64,000 nucleotides of DNA from Streptomyces sp. TLI_235 (GTDB taxonomy: Bacteria > Actinomycetota > Actinomycetes > Streptomycetales > Streptomycetaceae). The notes beneath the pieces were generated by a model. It did not search any database. It saw only the letters and a program-made list of their open reading frames with translations, and was not told where the DNA came from. Below, piece by piece: positions 18,889 to 26,982 of the stretch. Both the position numbers and the translations under genes were made by a program. The DNA is taken from the NCBI GenBank assembly GCA_002300355.1, contig NSGV01000001.1, forward strand, positions 1,674,001 through 1,738,000, given 5' to 3'. The first letter of the stretch is position 1. Each line of letters starts with the position of its first letter.

Positions 18889-20295
18889 ATGACGACTGCC
18901 CCCGCCGCCTCCGCCGATCCGGCCGAGGACACCACCGCCTACGGTTCGCAGGTGCTCGCGGTCGAGCCGACCGGTGCCGAACCCGTCCCCGACTCCGCCC
19001 GGCACGGCCGCCCCTCCGGGCTGCTGTGGACCTGGCTCTCGCCGAACATGGAGTTCGCCACCGTGTACATCGGCGTCATCTCCGTGCTCTTCTTCGGCCT
19101 CGGCTTCTGGACGGCGACCGCCGCCCTGCTGCTCGGCACCGCCCTCGGCGCGGTCACCCACGGCGTGCTCAGCGCGTACGGCCCGCGGTTCGGCGTGCCG
19201 CAGATGGTCGCCGGGCGGGTGGCGTTCGGCCGGTGGGGCAACGCCCTGCCCGCGGTGCTGAACGCGGCCTGCGCCGGACTCGGCTGGTTCGCCGTCAACA
19301 GCGTCTCGGGCGCGTTCGCCCTGGCGACGCTGACCGGCCTGCCGGCCCTGGGCTGCCTGCTGTCGGTGGTGCTCGCGCAGGTGGCCGTGGCATACCTGGG
19401 GCACAACTTCGTGCACGCCTTCGAGCGGTACGCGCTGCCGCTGCTGACGGCGGTCTTCCTCGCCGCCTCCGCGGTGACCCTCGCCAAGGCCCACCTGGGC
19501 GGGCCGGCCGGGACCTCCGGCAGCGCCGGCGGATTTCTGCTCGCGTTCAGCGCCGCCTTCGGCTACGCGGCCGGCTGGAACCCGTTCGCCTCGGACTACA
19601 CCCGCTACCTGCCGGCCGACACCCCGCGGTGGCGGGCGGCGCTCTTCCCCGCGCTCGGCGTCTTCGCCGGGATCGCCCTGCTCGCCGTGGTCGGCGCGGC
19701 CTCGGCCACCATCGCCACCGGCGATAAGAACCCGACGGCGGCGTTCACCGGCCACCTGCCCGGCCTGCTGGGCGACCTGACGCTGCTGGCGATCGTCCTG
19801 GGCGCGGTGTCCGCGAACGCGATCAACGTCTACTCCGCCGGGATGTCCTTCGTCTCACTGGGGCTGCGCCGGCTGCCGCGCGGGCCGGTGGCCGCCGCGA
19901 TCGGTGTGCTGGGCTTCCTGGTCGCCTGGACCGGGCTCGCCGACGCCGGGCACGCGTACGAGGCGTTCCTGCTGGTCATCGCGTACTGGGTGGCGCCGTG
20001 GCTGGCCGTCGTGCTCACCGACCAGTGGCTGCGGCACCGGGCCGGCACCGGCGAGGCCGAGGCCGTCGCGCGGATGGCCGATCCGGCCCACGAGGTGTGG
20101 GCCGGACCGGCCGCGATGGTCGCGGGCACGGTGGTTTCGGTGCTGCTCTTCTCCAATCAGGAGGAGTTCAGCGGCTACCTGGTGCGGCTGGAGCCGGCGA
20201 TCGGCGACCTGACCTGCGTGGCCGGATTCGTGCTGACCGCAGTGCTGTACGCGGCGCTGCGCCGGGTGTCCGCGCCCCCGGCGGCCGCACGCTGA
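18889..20295 (+). CDS. NCS1-family nucleobase permease (cytosine/purine permease type)
   Basis: The 468-residue protein has about twelve membrane segments and NCS1 features: SPNMEFATVYIGVISVLFFGLGFW in helix 1, FGVPQMVAGRVAFGRWGNALPAVLNAACAGLGWFAVNS, and YAAGWNPFASDYTRYLPADTPRW. It imports a nucleobase or related compound with a cation. The following genes are a PucR regulator (convergent, overlapping by 121 bases), a cytosine-deaminase-type enzyme and an oxygenase, so a pyrimidine or purine substrate is likely. GGGG precedes ATG 18889 weakly. Confidence 0.9.
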   Translation: MTTAPAASADPAEDTTAYGSQVLAVEPTGAEPVPDSARHGRPSGLLWTWLSPNMEFATVYIGVISVLFFGLGFWTATAALLLGTALGAVTHGVLSAYGPRFGVPQMVAGRVAFGRWGNALPAVLNAACAGLGWFAVNSVSGAFALATLTGLPALGCLLSVVLAQVAVAYLGHNFVHAFERYALPLLTAVFLAASAVTLAKAHLGGPAGTSGSAGGFLLAFSAAFGYAAGWNPFASDYTRYLPADTPRWRAALFPALGVFAGIALLAVVGAASATIATGDKNPTAAFTGHLPGLLGDLTLLAIVLGAVSANAINVYSAGMSFVSLGLRRLPRGPVAAAIGVLGFLVAWTGLADAGHAYEAFLLVIAYWVAPWLAVVLTDQWLRHRAGTGEAEAVARMADPAHEVWAGPAAMVAGTVVSVLLFSNQEEFSGYLVRLEPAIGDLTCVAGFVLTAVLYAALRRVSAPPAAAR

Positions 20296-21590
20296 CCGGC
20301 CGTACGCTGACCGGCGGCCCGGCGGGCACCGGCCGGGCGGGCGGACGGGTCGGCCTGCAGCAGCCGGTGCGCGCAGGTGGCGAGCAGGAATTCGGCCTGG
20401 AGCTCGGGGTCGGCGACCTCGATGCCGAGCAGGCGCTCGATCCGCTCCAGCCGCTGGTAGAGGGACTGCCGGCCGATGTGCAGCAGGGCGGCGGTGCGGG
20501 TCGGCGAGCAGCCGTGGCGCAGGTGCACCTCCAGGGTGCGCACCAGGTCGCTGGCGTGCCGGGACTCCCACTCCAGCAGCGGGCCGAGCGCGTCCTCGGC
20601 CAGCCGGGCCCAGCGCTCGCGGCCGCCGGACCGGCTCAGCTCCCGTTCCAGGGTGAAGGCGCGGGCGGTCGCCACGTACGGGTGCTGCGGGCCTGGGCCG
20701 CGCGGCTCGGCGGGCGGCACGGTGACGGCGAGTTCGAGGGTGGCGGCGGCCTCGCGCAGGCTCTCCCCGTACCGGTCCCAGCCCGCCACGGCGGGGGCGG
20801 CCGGCCCGAGCGCGACCACCGCGCCCGGCGGGGCCGCCTCCTGCAGCACGGCCCGGACGGCGCGCACCGGGTCCGGCGCGGCCGGCACCGCCAGGACCGC
20901 GAACAGGCCGCCGCGCACCGCGGCCGCCAGGGCCGTGCCGTGCAGCCGACCGAGCAGCGGCGCGGTCATCCGGGTCGGCACGGTCTCGGGCAGACCGCGG
21001 GCGGCCAGGCCCAGCAGCCGGTGGCCGTCCGGCACCCGGAACCCGGCGAGTCCGGCGCGGGCGGCGGCCTCGGCCCGGCCCACCTTCACCCCGTCCAGCA
21101 GGTCGCCGATCAGCGCCCGGCCGTGGTCGGCGGCGCCGGGCGGCGCCTGCGGGTGGTCCCGCAAGCTCCGGGCCGCCCGCTCGGCCAGCGAGAGCGAGAC
21201 GATCGCGGTGTTCACCGCCTCGGCGACGCGGGCGAACGGCACCACCCGGCGCAGCGCCACCAGCGGCAGGCCCAGCCGCTCGGCCTCGGCCGTGACCGCG
21301 GCCGGCATCTGCGGCAGCGCCCGGCCGACCTCGGCGAAGAGCGCGGCCGCACCGCGTTCCGCCATGTCGCGGACACACGCGCGCTGCCGCTCCGGGGTGG
21401 CGCGGGCCAGCCCGTAGCCGTTGGTGAGCAGAAGTTCTCCGCCGGACAGGACGGCGCAGCCCTCGTAGACCTCGCCGGTGTGCACCCAGCGGACGGGCCG
21501 GTCCAGCCCGCCCCGGCCGGCCAGCAGCAGCGGGGCGGCCGCCCCGAGGACGTCGAAGGCGAGGATCTCGCGGACGGTGAGTGCGGGCAC
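20175..21590 (-). CDS. PucR-family transcriptional regulator
   Basis: The 471-residue protein has the N-terminal purine-catabolism (PucR) sensory domain (PALTVREILAFDVLGAAAPLLLAG ... VHTGEVYEGCAVLSGGELLLTNG). It ends its core with the PucR-type helix-turn-helix (LVRTLEVHLRHGCSPTRTAALLHIGRQSLYQRLERIERLLG). The GTG start at 21590 has GGAGG five bases upstream. About 60 low-complexity residues follow the usual C-terminus because the stop codon lies within the convergent permease gene. It probably regulates the neighbouring permease and/or the divergent deaminase in response to a nucleobase catabolite. Confidence 0.9.
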   Translation of the reverse strand: MPALTVREILAFDVLGAAAPLLLAGRGGLDRPVRWVHTGEVYEGCAVLSGGELLLTNGYGLARATPERQRACVRDMAERGAAALFAEVGRALPQMPAAVTAEAERLGLPLVALRRVVPFARVAEAVNTAIVSLSLAERAARSLRDHPQAPPGAADHGRALIGDLLDGVKVGRAEAAARAGLAGFRVPDGHRLLGLAARGLPETVPTRMTAPLLGRLHGTALAAAVRGGLFAVLAVPAAPDPVRAVRAVLQEAAPPGAVVALGPAAPAVAGWDRYGESLREAAATLELAVTVPPAEPRGPGPQHPYVATARAFTLERELSRSGGRERWARLAEDALGPLLEWESRHASDLVRTLEVHLRHGCSPTRTAALLHIGRQSLYQRLERIERLLGIEVADPELQAEFLLATCAHRLLQADPSARPAGARRAAGQRTAGQRAAAGGADTRRSAAYSTAVSTNPATQVRSPIAGSSRTR

Positions 21591-21800
21591 GGCGGCCTCC
21601 CGGCGGGTGGGACGGACGGGTGGGGTGTGCGGGTGGGGTGTACGGGCGCGGCTCACAGCGGGTGGGACTGGGAGGGGCGGGACGGGGCGGGGTGGGATGC
21701 CGCCGGGCGGGGAGTCCGACGCGGCAGGACGTCGGACCGGGCGCCAGGGAGGGTACGCACCCTTCGTTGCCACGGTGTTTCGGAATCGGAGGTGGAGCCG
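21591..21800. promoter_or_regulatory. Divergent promoter region between PucR regulator and deaminase
   Basis: A 210-base non-coding gap precedes both genes. Its deaminase-proximal 40 bases (ACCCTTCGTTGCCACGGTGTTTCGG) are AT-richer, followed by GGAGGTGGAG as SD for GTG 21801. It is the obvious place for a PucR site. No clear dyad was identified. Confidence 0.35.
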
Positions 21801-22241
21801 GTGGATGTGCAGCGGATGCTCGCGGTCGCGGTCGAGGAGGCCCGCGCGGGGCTGGCGGAGGGCGGCATCCCGATCGGGGCGGCGCTCTTCGACGAGCACG
21901 GCGAACTGCTCGGACGCGGCCGCAACCGCCGCGTCCAGGACGGCGATCCGTCCATGCACGCGGAGACGGCCGCCTTCCGCGCGGCCGGCCGGATGCGCGG
22001 CTACCGGCGGACCACGATGGTCACCACGCTGTCCCCCTGCTGGTACTGCTCGGGCCTGGTGCGGCAGTTCGGGATCGGCCGGATGGTCGTCGGCGAGGCC
22101 CGGACCTTCAGCGGCGGCCACGACTGGCTGGCCGAGCACGGCGTGGACGTCACGGTGCTGGACGACCCCGAGTGCGTCCGGCTGATGACGGACTTCGTCG
22201 CGGCCCGGCCGGAGCTGTGGTTCGAGGACATCGGCGAGTGA
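21801..22241 (+). CDS. Nucleoside/cytosine deaminase (CDA superfamily)
   Basis: The 146-residue zinc enzyme has the deaminase signatures M-H-A-E-T (zinc His and proton-shuttle Glu) and SPCWYCSG (zinc Cys pair). TMVTTLSPCWYCSGLVRQFGIGRMVVGE resembles yeast-type cytosine deaminases. GTG 21801 has GGAGGTGGAG just upstream; GTG 21792 in the same frame would destroy that spacing. It probably deaminates cytosine or a related base imported by the nearby permease. The oxygenase gene begins 20 bases downstream. Confidence 0.88.
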   Translation: MDVQRMLAVAVEEARAGLAEGGIPIGAALFDEHGELLGRGRNRRVQDGDPSMHAETAAFRAAGRMRGYRRTTMVTTLSPCWYCSGLVRQFGIGRMVVGEARTFSGGHDWLAEHGVDVTVLDDPECVRLMTDFVAARPELWFEDIGE

Positions 22242-22261
22242 ACCGGGAAGGAACGGACGGC

Positions 22262-23230
22262 ATGGCAGAGGTACGCATCCCCACCGTCGACCTCGGCGCG
22301 TGGACGCACGGCACGGCGGAGGAACGCGCCCGAACCGCCCGCAGCGTCGACGAGGCGCTCGGCCGGGCCGGGTTCCTGCTGCTCACCGGGCACGGGGTGA
22401 CCGAACGGGAGCGGGCCGAGGTACGCGCAGCGGCCCGCGGGTTCTTCGCCCTCCCCGAGGAGGCGAAGCGGGCGTACGCGGTGGCGGTCGGCGGCCGCGG
22501 CTGGCTCGGCCCCGACGCCGAGGCCAACGGCTACGCGGAGGGCACCGAGACCCCGCCCGACCTCAAGGAGTCCTGGACGGTCGGCGCCGAGCAGGCCACC
22601 GGGGACGCCGAACTGGACGCCTTCTGGTTCCGTCCGAACGTCTGGCCGAGTGCCGAGGCGCCGCGGCTGCAGGGCCTGGTGGAGGCGTACATGGCGCGGA
22701 TGCGGACCGTCGCCGAAGAGACGCTGCGGCTGCTCGCGGCGGCCCTCGGACAGCCCGAGGACTTCTTCACCCGGCACACCGGCGCCCCCACCTACACCTG
22801 CAACATCAACTGGTACCCGTCGGCCGGCACCGTCGGCGAACCGCTGCCCGGGCAGTACCGGATCGGCCCGCACACCGACTTCGGCACCGTGACCCTGCTC
22901 GACCGCCAGCAGGGCCGCGGCGGGCTCCAGGTCTGGACGGCCGAACAGGGCTGGGCCGACGCCCCCTGGGACCCGGCCGCGCTCACCGTCAACATCGGCG
23001 ACCTGATGGCCCGCTGGACGGGCGACCGCTGGCGGTCCGGACGCCACCGGGTCCTGCCGCCCTCCCCCGAGGCCCCGGAGGAGGAGCTGATGTCCCTGGT
23101 CTACTTCTACGAGTGCGACCCGCACACCGTGGTCAGCCCGCTGCCTGCCCCGACCGGACGCGTCGCGCACCCGCCGGTCGACTCCACGGAGTACCTGCGG
23201 GCCAAACTGGACGCGATCACGGTCGGCTGA
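22262..23230 (+). CDS. Isopenicillin N synthase-type / 2-oxoglutarate Fe(II) oxygenase
   Basis: The 322-residue protein has the DIOX N-domain (PTVDLGAWTHGTAEE ... GFLLLTGHGV) and the 2OG-FeII double-stranded beta-helix. Metal ligands are visible in GPHTDFGTVTLLD (H-x-D) and SGRHRVLPP (distal His). The usual R-x-S carboxylate-binding motif is replaced by L-M-S in EEELMSLVYFYE. The start at ATG 22262 has a GGAAGGAA SD 9 bases before. It follows the deaminase closely, so it may oxidise a nucleobase or its derivative. Whether it uses 2-oxoglutarate is open because of the missing Arg. Confidence 0.88.
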   Translation: MAEVRIPTVDLGAWTHGTAEERARTARSVDEALGRAGFLLLTGHGVTERERAEVRAAARGFFALPEEAKRAYAVAVGGRGWLGPDAEANGYAEGTETPPDLKESWTVGAEQATGDAELDAFWFRPNVWPSAEAPRLQGLVEAYMARMRTVAEETLRLLAAALGQPEDFFTRHTGAPTYTCNINWYPSAGTVGEPLPGQYRIGPHTDFGTVTLLDRQQGRGGLQVWTAEQGWADAPWDPAALTVNIGDLMARWTGDRWRSGRHRVLPPSPEAPEEELMSLVYFYECDPHTVVSPLPAPTGRVAHPPVDSTEYLRAKLDAITVG

Positions 23231-23257
23231 ACCGCACCGCACCGCGTCCGGGAACGA

Positions 23258-23299
23258 CCGTGCCCGCCGCCCCCGCTCGTCGGGGGTCGGCGGGCACGG
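23258..23299. terminator. Bidirectional hairpin terminator
   Basis: CCGTGCCCGCCG (23258-23269) pairs with CGGCGGGCACGG (23288-23299). An inner CCCCCG/CGGGGG extends the stem beyond a one-base bulge, with a CTCGT loop. It lies between convergent genes. Confidence 0.75.
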
Positions 23300-23318
23300 G
23301 CCCGTCAGGGGCGGACCG

Positions 23319-25145
23319 TCAGGCGCGGACCTCGGAGACGGCGGCGCCCAGCGCCTCCTTGATGCGGGGGCCGAGGCGGGTGAAGCCCAGCTCCTTCATC
23401 GCGGCACGGAGCAGCTCGTCGTCGGAGCGCTCGGTACCGTCGCCGTCCAGCCAGCCCACCAACGCGACCAGCTCGGCCGGCGTGTAGGCGGTGACGGCCT
23501 TGCCCGGGGTGATCTCCGGCTTCTCCGGCCGCCCGGCCGCAGCGGCCTCGACGACCGGCTCGACCTCGGGCTCCTCGACGACCGGCTCGGCCTCGACCAC
23601 CGGCTCGACCTCGACCACGGCCTCCTCGACGACAGCCTCGGGCTCGACCTCGACGGCCGGCTCCTCGACGACAGCCTCGGGCTCGACCTCGACGGCCGGC
23701 TCCTCGACGACGGCCTCGGGCTCGACCGCGGGCTCCTCGACCACCGGCTCGACCTCGGCGACCGGCTCGACGACCTCCTCCGGCTCGACCTCGGGCTCGG
23801 CGCCGGCCTCGACCTCGGGCTCGGGCTCGGCAGCCTCGGCGACCTCCTCCGCCACAACCTCGGGCTCGGGCTCGGGCTCGACAACGGCCTCGGCGACCGG
23901 CTCGACCTCGCTGACCGACTCGATCTCGACGACGGTCTCGACGACCTCCTCCGCCGACTCCTCGACCACCGGCTCGGCAACGGCCTCGGCGACCGACTCC
24001 TCGACGACCGCCTCAGGCTCGGCAGCCTCGACGGCGGCCTCGGCCACCGGCTCGGTCTCGGTCTCGGTCTCCGTGACCGCTTCGGCCTCGGCCTCGCCGG
24101 TGACGTCGGTGGCAGCCTCGGCAGTCTCCTCCTCGGCGTCCTCGGTGCCCTCGGCGTCCTCGGCGGCGCGCTCGCCGCCGTCCCGCGGACCGGCGGCGAG
24201 GGCCTGGCGGGCGGCCTCCTCCGCGTCCGTACCGTCCTCGGCGGCGCCGGCGGTGTGCCGGTCGTAGGCGGCGAGAGCGGCCTCGCGGTCGGCCTGACGC
24301 TCCGTCAGTTCGGCGAGCAGGTCCTCCAGACCCTGCTCGGCGAGGGCGGTGCGCAGGGCGGCGAGGGCCGGCAGCCGGAACAGGGTGCCCTCGTCCGCGG
24401 CCAGGCGGTCGACCAGGTCGGCGAGTTCGCCGAGCTGGAGGGCCTCCGGCTCCTGCTCGGGCAGCAGGCGGCCGAGGGCGCGGACGGCGGTGCCGAGCGA
24501 CTCGATGGCCTGGGCGGTCTCGGCGAGCAGGGCGCCGTCGACCGGGACGGCCGGGGCGCTGTCGCCGGTGGCGAGGGCGGACCAGTCGGCGCGGGCGCCT
24601 GCCGCCGCGGCGAGCGCGGCGTGCAGGTCGGCGCGGCCGAGCTTCTTGCCGGCCAGCGACTTGGCCTGCGAGCGCAGCGCCCAGCGGCGGCCGAGGGAGA
24701 GCTTGACGTTCTGCTCGGCGCGGAAGCGGCGGCTGCCGGTGGCGGCGGCGAGGGCGTCGAGGTCCGCCGAGAAGGCGTCGTCGCTCAGCGCCGCGGTGGC
24801 GGACTGCACGCGCTGCAGGACGTCGAGCAGGGTGCTGAGGCCGAGCAGGGTGTCCGGGACGTCGAGTCCGGCCTTGGCGGCGATGCCGCCGACGGCGCCG
24901 CCGACGGCGCGGATCTCGATGCTGCGGAGTTCGGCGAGGGTGGTGGAGGCGGCGCGCGCGTCCTCGCCCTCGGTGATGGTGTATGCGGCGGACAGCCAGG
25001 GGTTGGCGTCCGGGGTCAGGGCGAAGCCGCCCTGGTCGGCGTAGCGGCCGAGTTCCTCGCGGGTGTCCGGCCCGGCTTCGCCGTCCGGAGTGGCAGCCGG
25101 GGCCGGCACCGAGGCGTCGGCGTCGTTCAGGTAGCGCACTGTCAT
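23319..25145 (-). CDS. Long acidic-repeat protein of unknown function
   Basis: The 608-residue protein has three zones. Residues 1-330 are helical and Ala/Arg-rich with no membrane segment (RRFRAEQNVKLSLGRRWALRSQAKSLAGKKLGRADLHAALAA). Residues about 330-545 are an extreme Glu/Val/Pro/Ala tract with repeated E-P-A-V-E-V-E-P-E-A-V-V-E. The last 55 residues (TPAELVALVGWLDGDGTERSDDELLRAAMKELGFTRLGPRIKEAL) look like a small folded helical domain. That domain and the N-terminal zone remind me of the ends of large actinobacterial superfamily-1 helicase-like proteins, but the helicase core is absent. No function is known. ATG 25145 gives the natural start MTVRYLND. Confidence 0.72.
   Translation of the reverse strand: MTVRYLNDADASVPAPAATPDGEAGPDTREELGRYADQGGFALTPDANPWLSAAYTITEGEDARAASTTLAELRSIEIRAVGGAVGGIAAKAGLDVPDTLLGLSTLLDVLQRVQSATAALSDDAFSADLDALAAATGSRRFRAEQNVKLSLGRRWALRSQAKSLAGKKLGRADLHAALAAAAGARADWSALATGDSAPAVPVDGALLAETAQAIESLGTAVRALGRLLPEQEPEALQLGELADLVDRLAADEGTLFRLPALAALRTALAEQGLEDLLAELTERQADREAALAAYDRHTAGAAEDGTDAEEAARQALAAGPRDGGERAAEDAEGTEDAEEETAEAATDVTGEAEAEAVTETETETEPVAEAAVEAAEPEAVVEESVAEAVAEPVVEESAEEVVETVVEIESVSEVEPVAEAVVEPEPEPEVVAEEVAEAAEPEPEVEAGAEPEVEPEEVVEPVAEVEPVVEEPAVEPEAVVEEPAVEVEPEAVVEEPAVEVEPEAVVEEAVVEVEPVVEAEPVVEEPEVEPVVEAAAAGRPEKPEITPGKAVTAYTPAELVALVGWLDGDGTERSDDELLRAAMKELGFTRLGPRIKEALGAAVSEVRA
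23628..23705 (-). repeat. Two exact 39-bp tandem repeats in the acidic tract
   Basis: The 39-base unit at 23628-23666 is repeated exactly at 23667-23705 and continues in degenerate form on both sides (about 23560-24110). The unit is a multiple of three, so copy-number change keeps the reading frame and only alters the Glu/Val/Pro tract length. Confidence 0.85.
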
Positions 25146-25296
25146 GTGGAAGTCCGGTTCGTGGCGGGTGACGGGAGGGGGTTTGCGGAGAGAAAGCGCC
25201 GAGATGCGGCTCGACGGGTACGGCGGAGGGCCAGAATACGGGTGCCCGTTCGACGTGTGCACGCACCGGGCGGGGTTGTTGCGGAGCTGTGCCGTG

Positions 25297-26793
25297 TCAT
25301 GGCCCGGTCCGGGGTGCGAGGTGCCGGACATCGCTGAGCGTGACCGGCGGGAGGAAGTCACGCAGGGGTTCGCGCCGCCACCATTCCCCGGTGGATCTGA
25401 GTCGGCGCCAACTGCTGTACCGGTAGCGGTAGAGGCGGGCCCGGACGAAGGTGGGCGGGGTGTCCGGGAAGGGGTTGTGCCGGAGCAGCCGGAGGGTGTC
25501 CCGGTCGTTGACGAGGAGCCTGGCGACCAGGGGGGCGAACCAGGGCCGGGCGTAGGAGGGGGAGATGGCTGCGAACCACATGAGCCAGTCCAGGCGGAGG
25601 TGGTAGGGGGCGATCTGCCGCGGCATCCGCCGGAGTTCACCCGGTTTGCCCCGGAATCCGTAGGCCTGCCAGTGGGTGTCGGGGCCTGGGAGTTCGGCGT
25701 CGGTGCCCTCCAGGACGATCTCGTGGCGGATCCGGGTGACCGACCCGAAGGCACCGTAGCTGTTCACCAGATGGAGTCGGTCGTAGGAGCGGTTCATCGC
25801 CTGGTGGGGTGAGAGCAGGTTGCGGGCGGGCCGGTAGCTGAGGACGAGCACGCCGGCGGTGAGGGCGAGCACCAGCACCTCGTACCAGACGGGGGTGGCC
25901 GGGTAGTGGGGTGCGGCGGGCAGCGGGAGCGGCCGGCCGGCGGTGCCGGCGTCCACGACGGAGAGCGCCAGGGCGATGGTGAGCCAGTTCAGCCAGGCGA
26001 AGTTGCCGGAGAGCACCAGCCAGAGCTGGGTGACGGTCATCAGGGCGGCGGCGGTGCTCGCGACCGGCTGGGGCAGGAAGAGTGCGAACGGGACGAGGAG
26101 TTGGACGGCATGGTTGGCGCCGACCTCGATCCGGTGCAGCGGTTTCGGCAGGTGGTGGAAGAACCAGCTGAGCGGGCCGGGCATCGGCTGGGTCTCGTGG
26201 TGGTAGTAGAGGCAGGTCAGGTCGCGCCAGCAGGCGTCGCCGCGCCACTTGATCAGCCCGGCGCCGAACTCGACCCGGAAGAGCAGCCAGCGCAGCAGCC
26301 AGAGCACGGTGACCGGCGGGGCGGTGTCGCCGTTGCCGAGGAAGACGGCGAGCACCCCGGCCTCCAGCAGCAGCGACTCCCAGCCGAAGGCGTACCAGGT
26401 CTGGCCGACGTTGACGATGGAGAGGTAGAACAGCCAGAGCAGGGCCCACCAGAGCATCGCGGCCCAGAGCGGGACGAGGTCGCCGGCGCCGGCGAGCAGG
26501 GCGGCGGACAGGGCGGCGCCGGTCCAGGCGGTGACGGCGAACGCGCGGTCGCTGTAGTGCAGGTGGAAGAGGCTGGGTGAGCGGCGCAGCGGGACGGCCG
26601 CGGTGAAGCGGGGGACGGGCAGCATGCCGTGCTCGCCGATCAGGGCGCGGAACTGGCGGGCGGCGGCGACGAATCCGACGGTGTAGAGCAGCGCGAGCAG
26701 CCGCTGGAACACCTGGCGGGCGAGCCAGTACTCGGGGGCCGCGAACCACTCCACCTCGTGCGCTCCTCGGTCGTCCGCGCTCGGACCGTCCAT
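25297..26793 (-). CDS. Lipase maturation factor family membrane protein
   Basis: The 498-residue polytopic protein has features of the LMF1/LMF2 family: WFAAPEYWLARQVFQRLLALLYTVGF at the N-terminus, then FGWESLLLEAGVLAVFLG, LLFRVEFGAGLIKWRGDACWRDLTCLYYHHETQPMPGPLSWFFHHLP, and the C-terminal soluble portion with RLDWLMWFAAISP and FVRARLYRYRYSSW. The eukaryotic proteins assist folding of secreted lipases in the ER. Bacterial homologues are of unknown role, perhaps in maturation of secreted enzymes. GGAG/GGTAGG precedes ATG 26793. It is divergent from the EamA transporter at 26983. Confidence 0.92.
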   Translation of the reverse strand: MDGPSADDRGAHEVEWFAAPEYWLARQVFQRLLALLYTVGFVAAARQFRALIGEHGMLPVPRFTAAVPLRRSPSLFHLHYSDRAFAVTAWTGAALSAALLAGAGDLVPLWAAMLWWALLWLFYLSIVNVGQTWYAFGWESLLLEAGVLAVFLGNGDTAPPVTVLWLLRWLLFRVEFGAGLIKWRGDACWRDLTCLYYHHETQPMPGPLSWFFHHLPKPLHRIEVGANHAVQLLVPFALFLPQPVASTAAALMTVTQLWLVLSGNFAWLNWLTIALALSVVDAGTAGRPLPLPAAPHYPATPVWYEVLVLALTAGVLVLSYRPARNLLSPHQAMNRSYDRLHLVNSYGAFGSVTRIRHEIVLEGTDAELPGPDTHWQAYGFRGKPGELRRMPRQIAPYHLRLDWLMWFAAISPSYARPWFAPLVARLLVNDRDTLRLLRHNPFPDTPPTFVRARLYRYRYSSWRRLRSTGEWWRREPLRDFLPPVTLSDVRHLAPRTGP

Positions 26794-26982
26794 GCCTACC
26801 ACTCCGCCGCCGGTCCGGCGCGCGGTGGCGTCCGTCCGGGCCGCGGACTTCATCCGGAAGGCGCACGCCGTGCGGGGCGACGGTGCGGGGGCGGCGCGAC
26901 CGCAGGACGGAACGGGGCTCCCACGGGCCGGTCGGACTGTGATGTCATACCGAGTGTTCAGCACCGAACCAGGGAGACACCC

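Noticed and set aside
23540..24110. Repeat tract considered as a CRISPR or mobile-element signature
   Set aside because: Units are contiguous, in frame and encode Glu/Val/Pro; there are no spacers.
23491..24267. Rightward Ser/Thr/Gly-repeat frame (258 aa) that looks like a cell-wall linker protein
   Set aside because: It is the exact complement of the Glu/Val/Pro repeat tract; it has no signal peptide, and the leftward frame extends far beyond on both sides with folded-looking ends.
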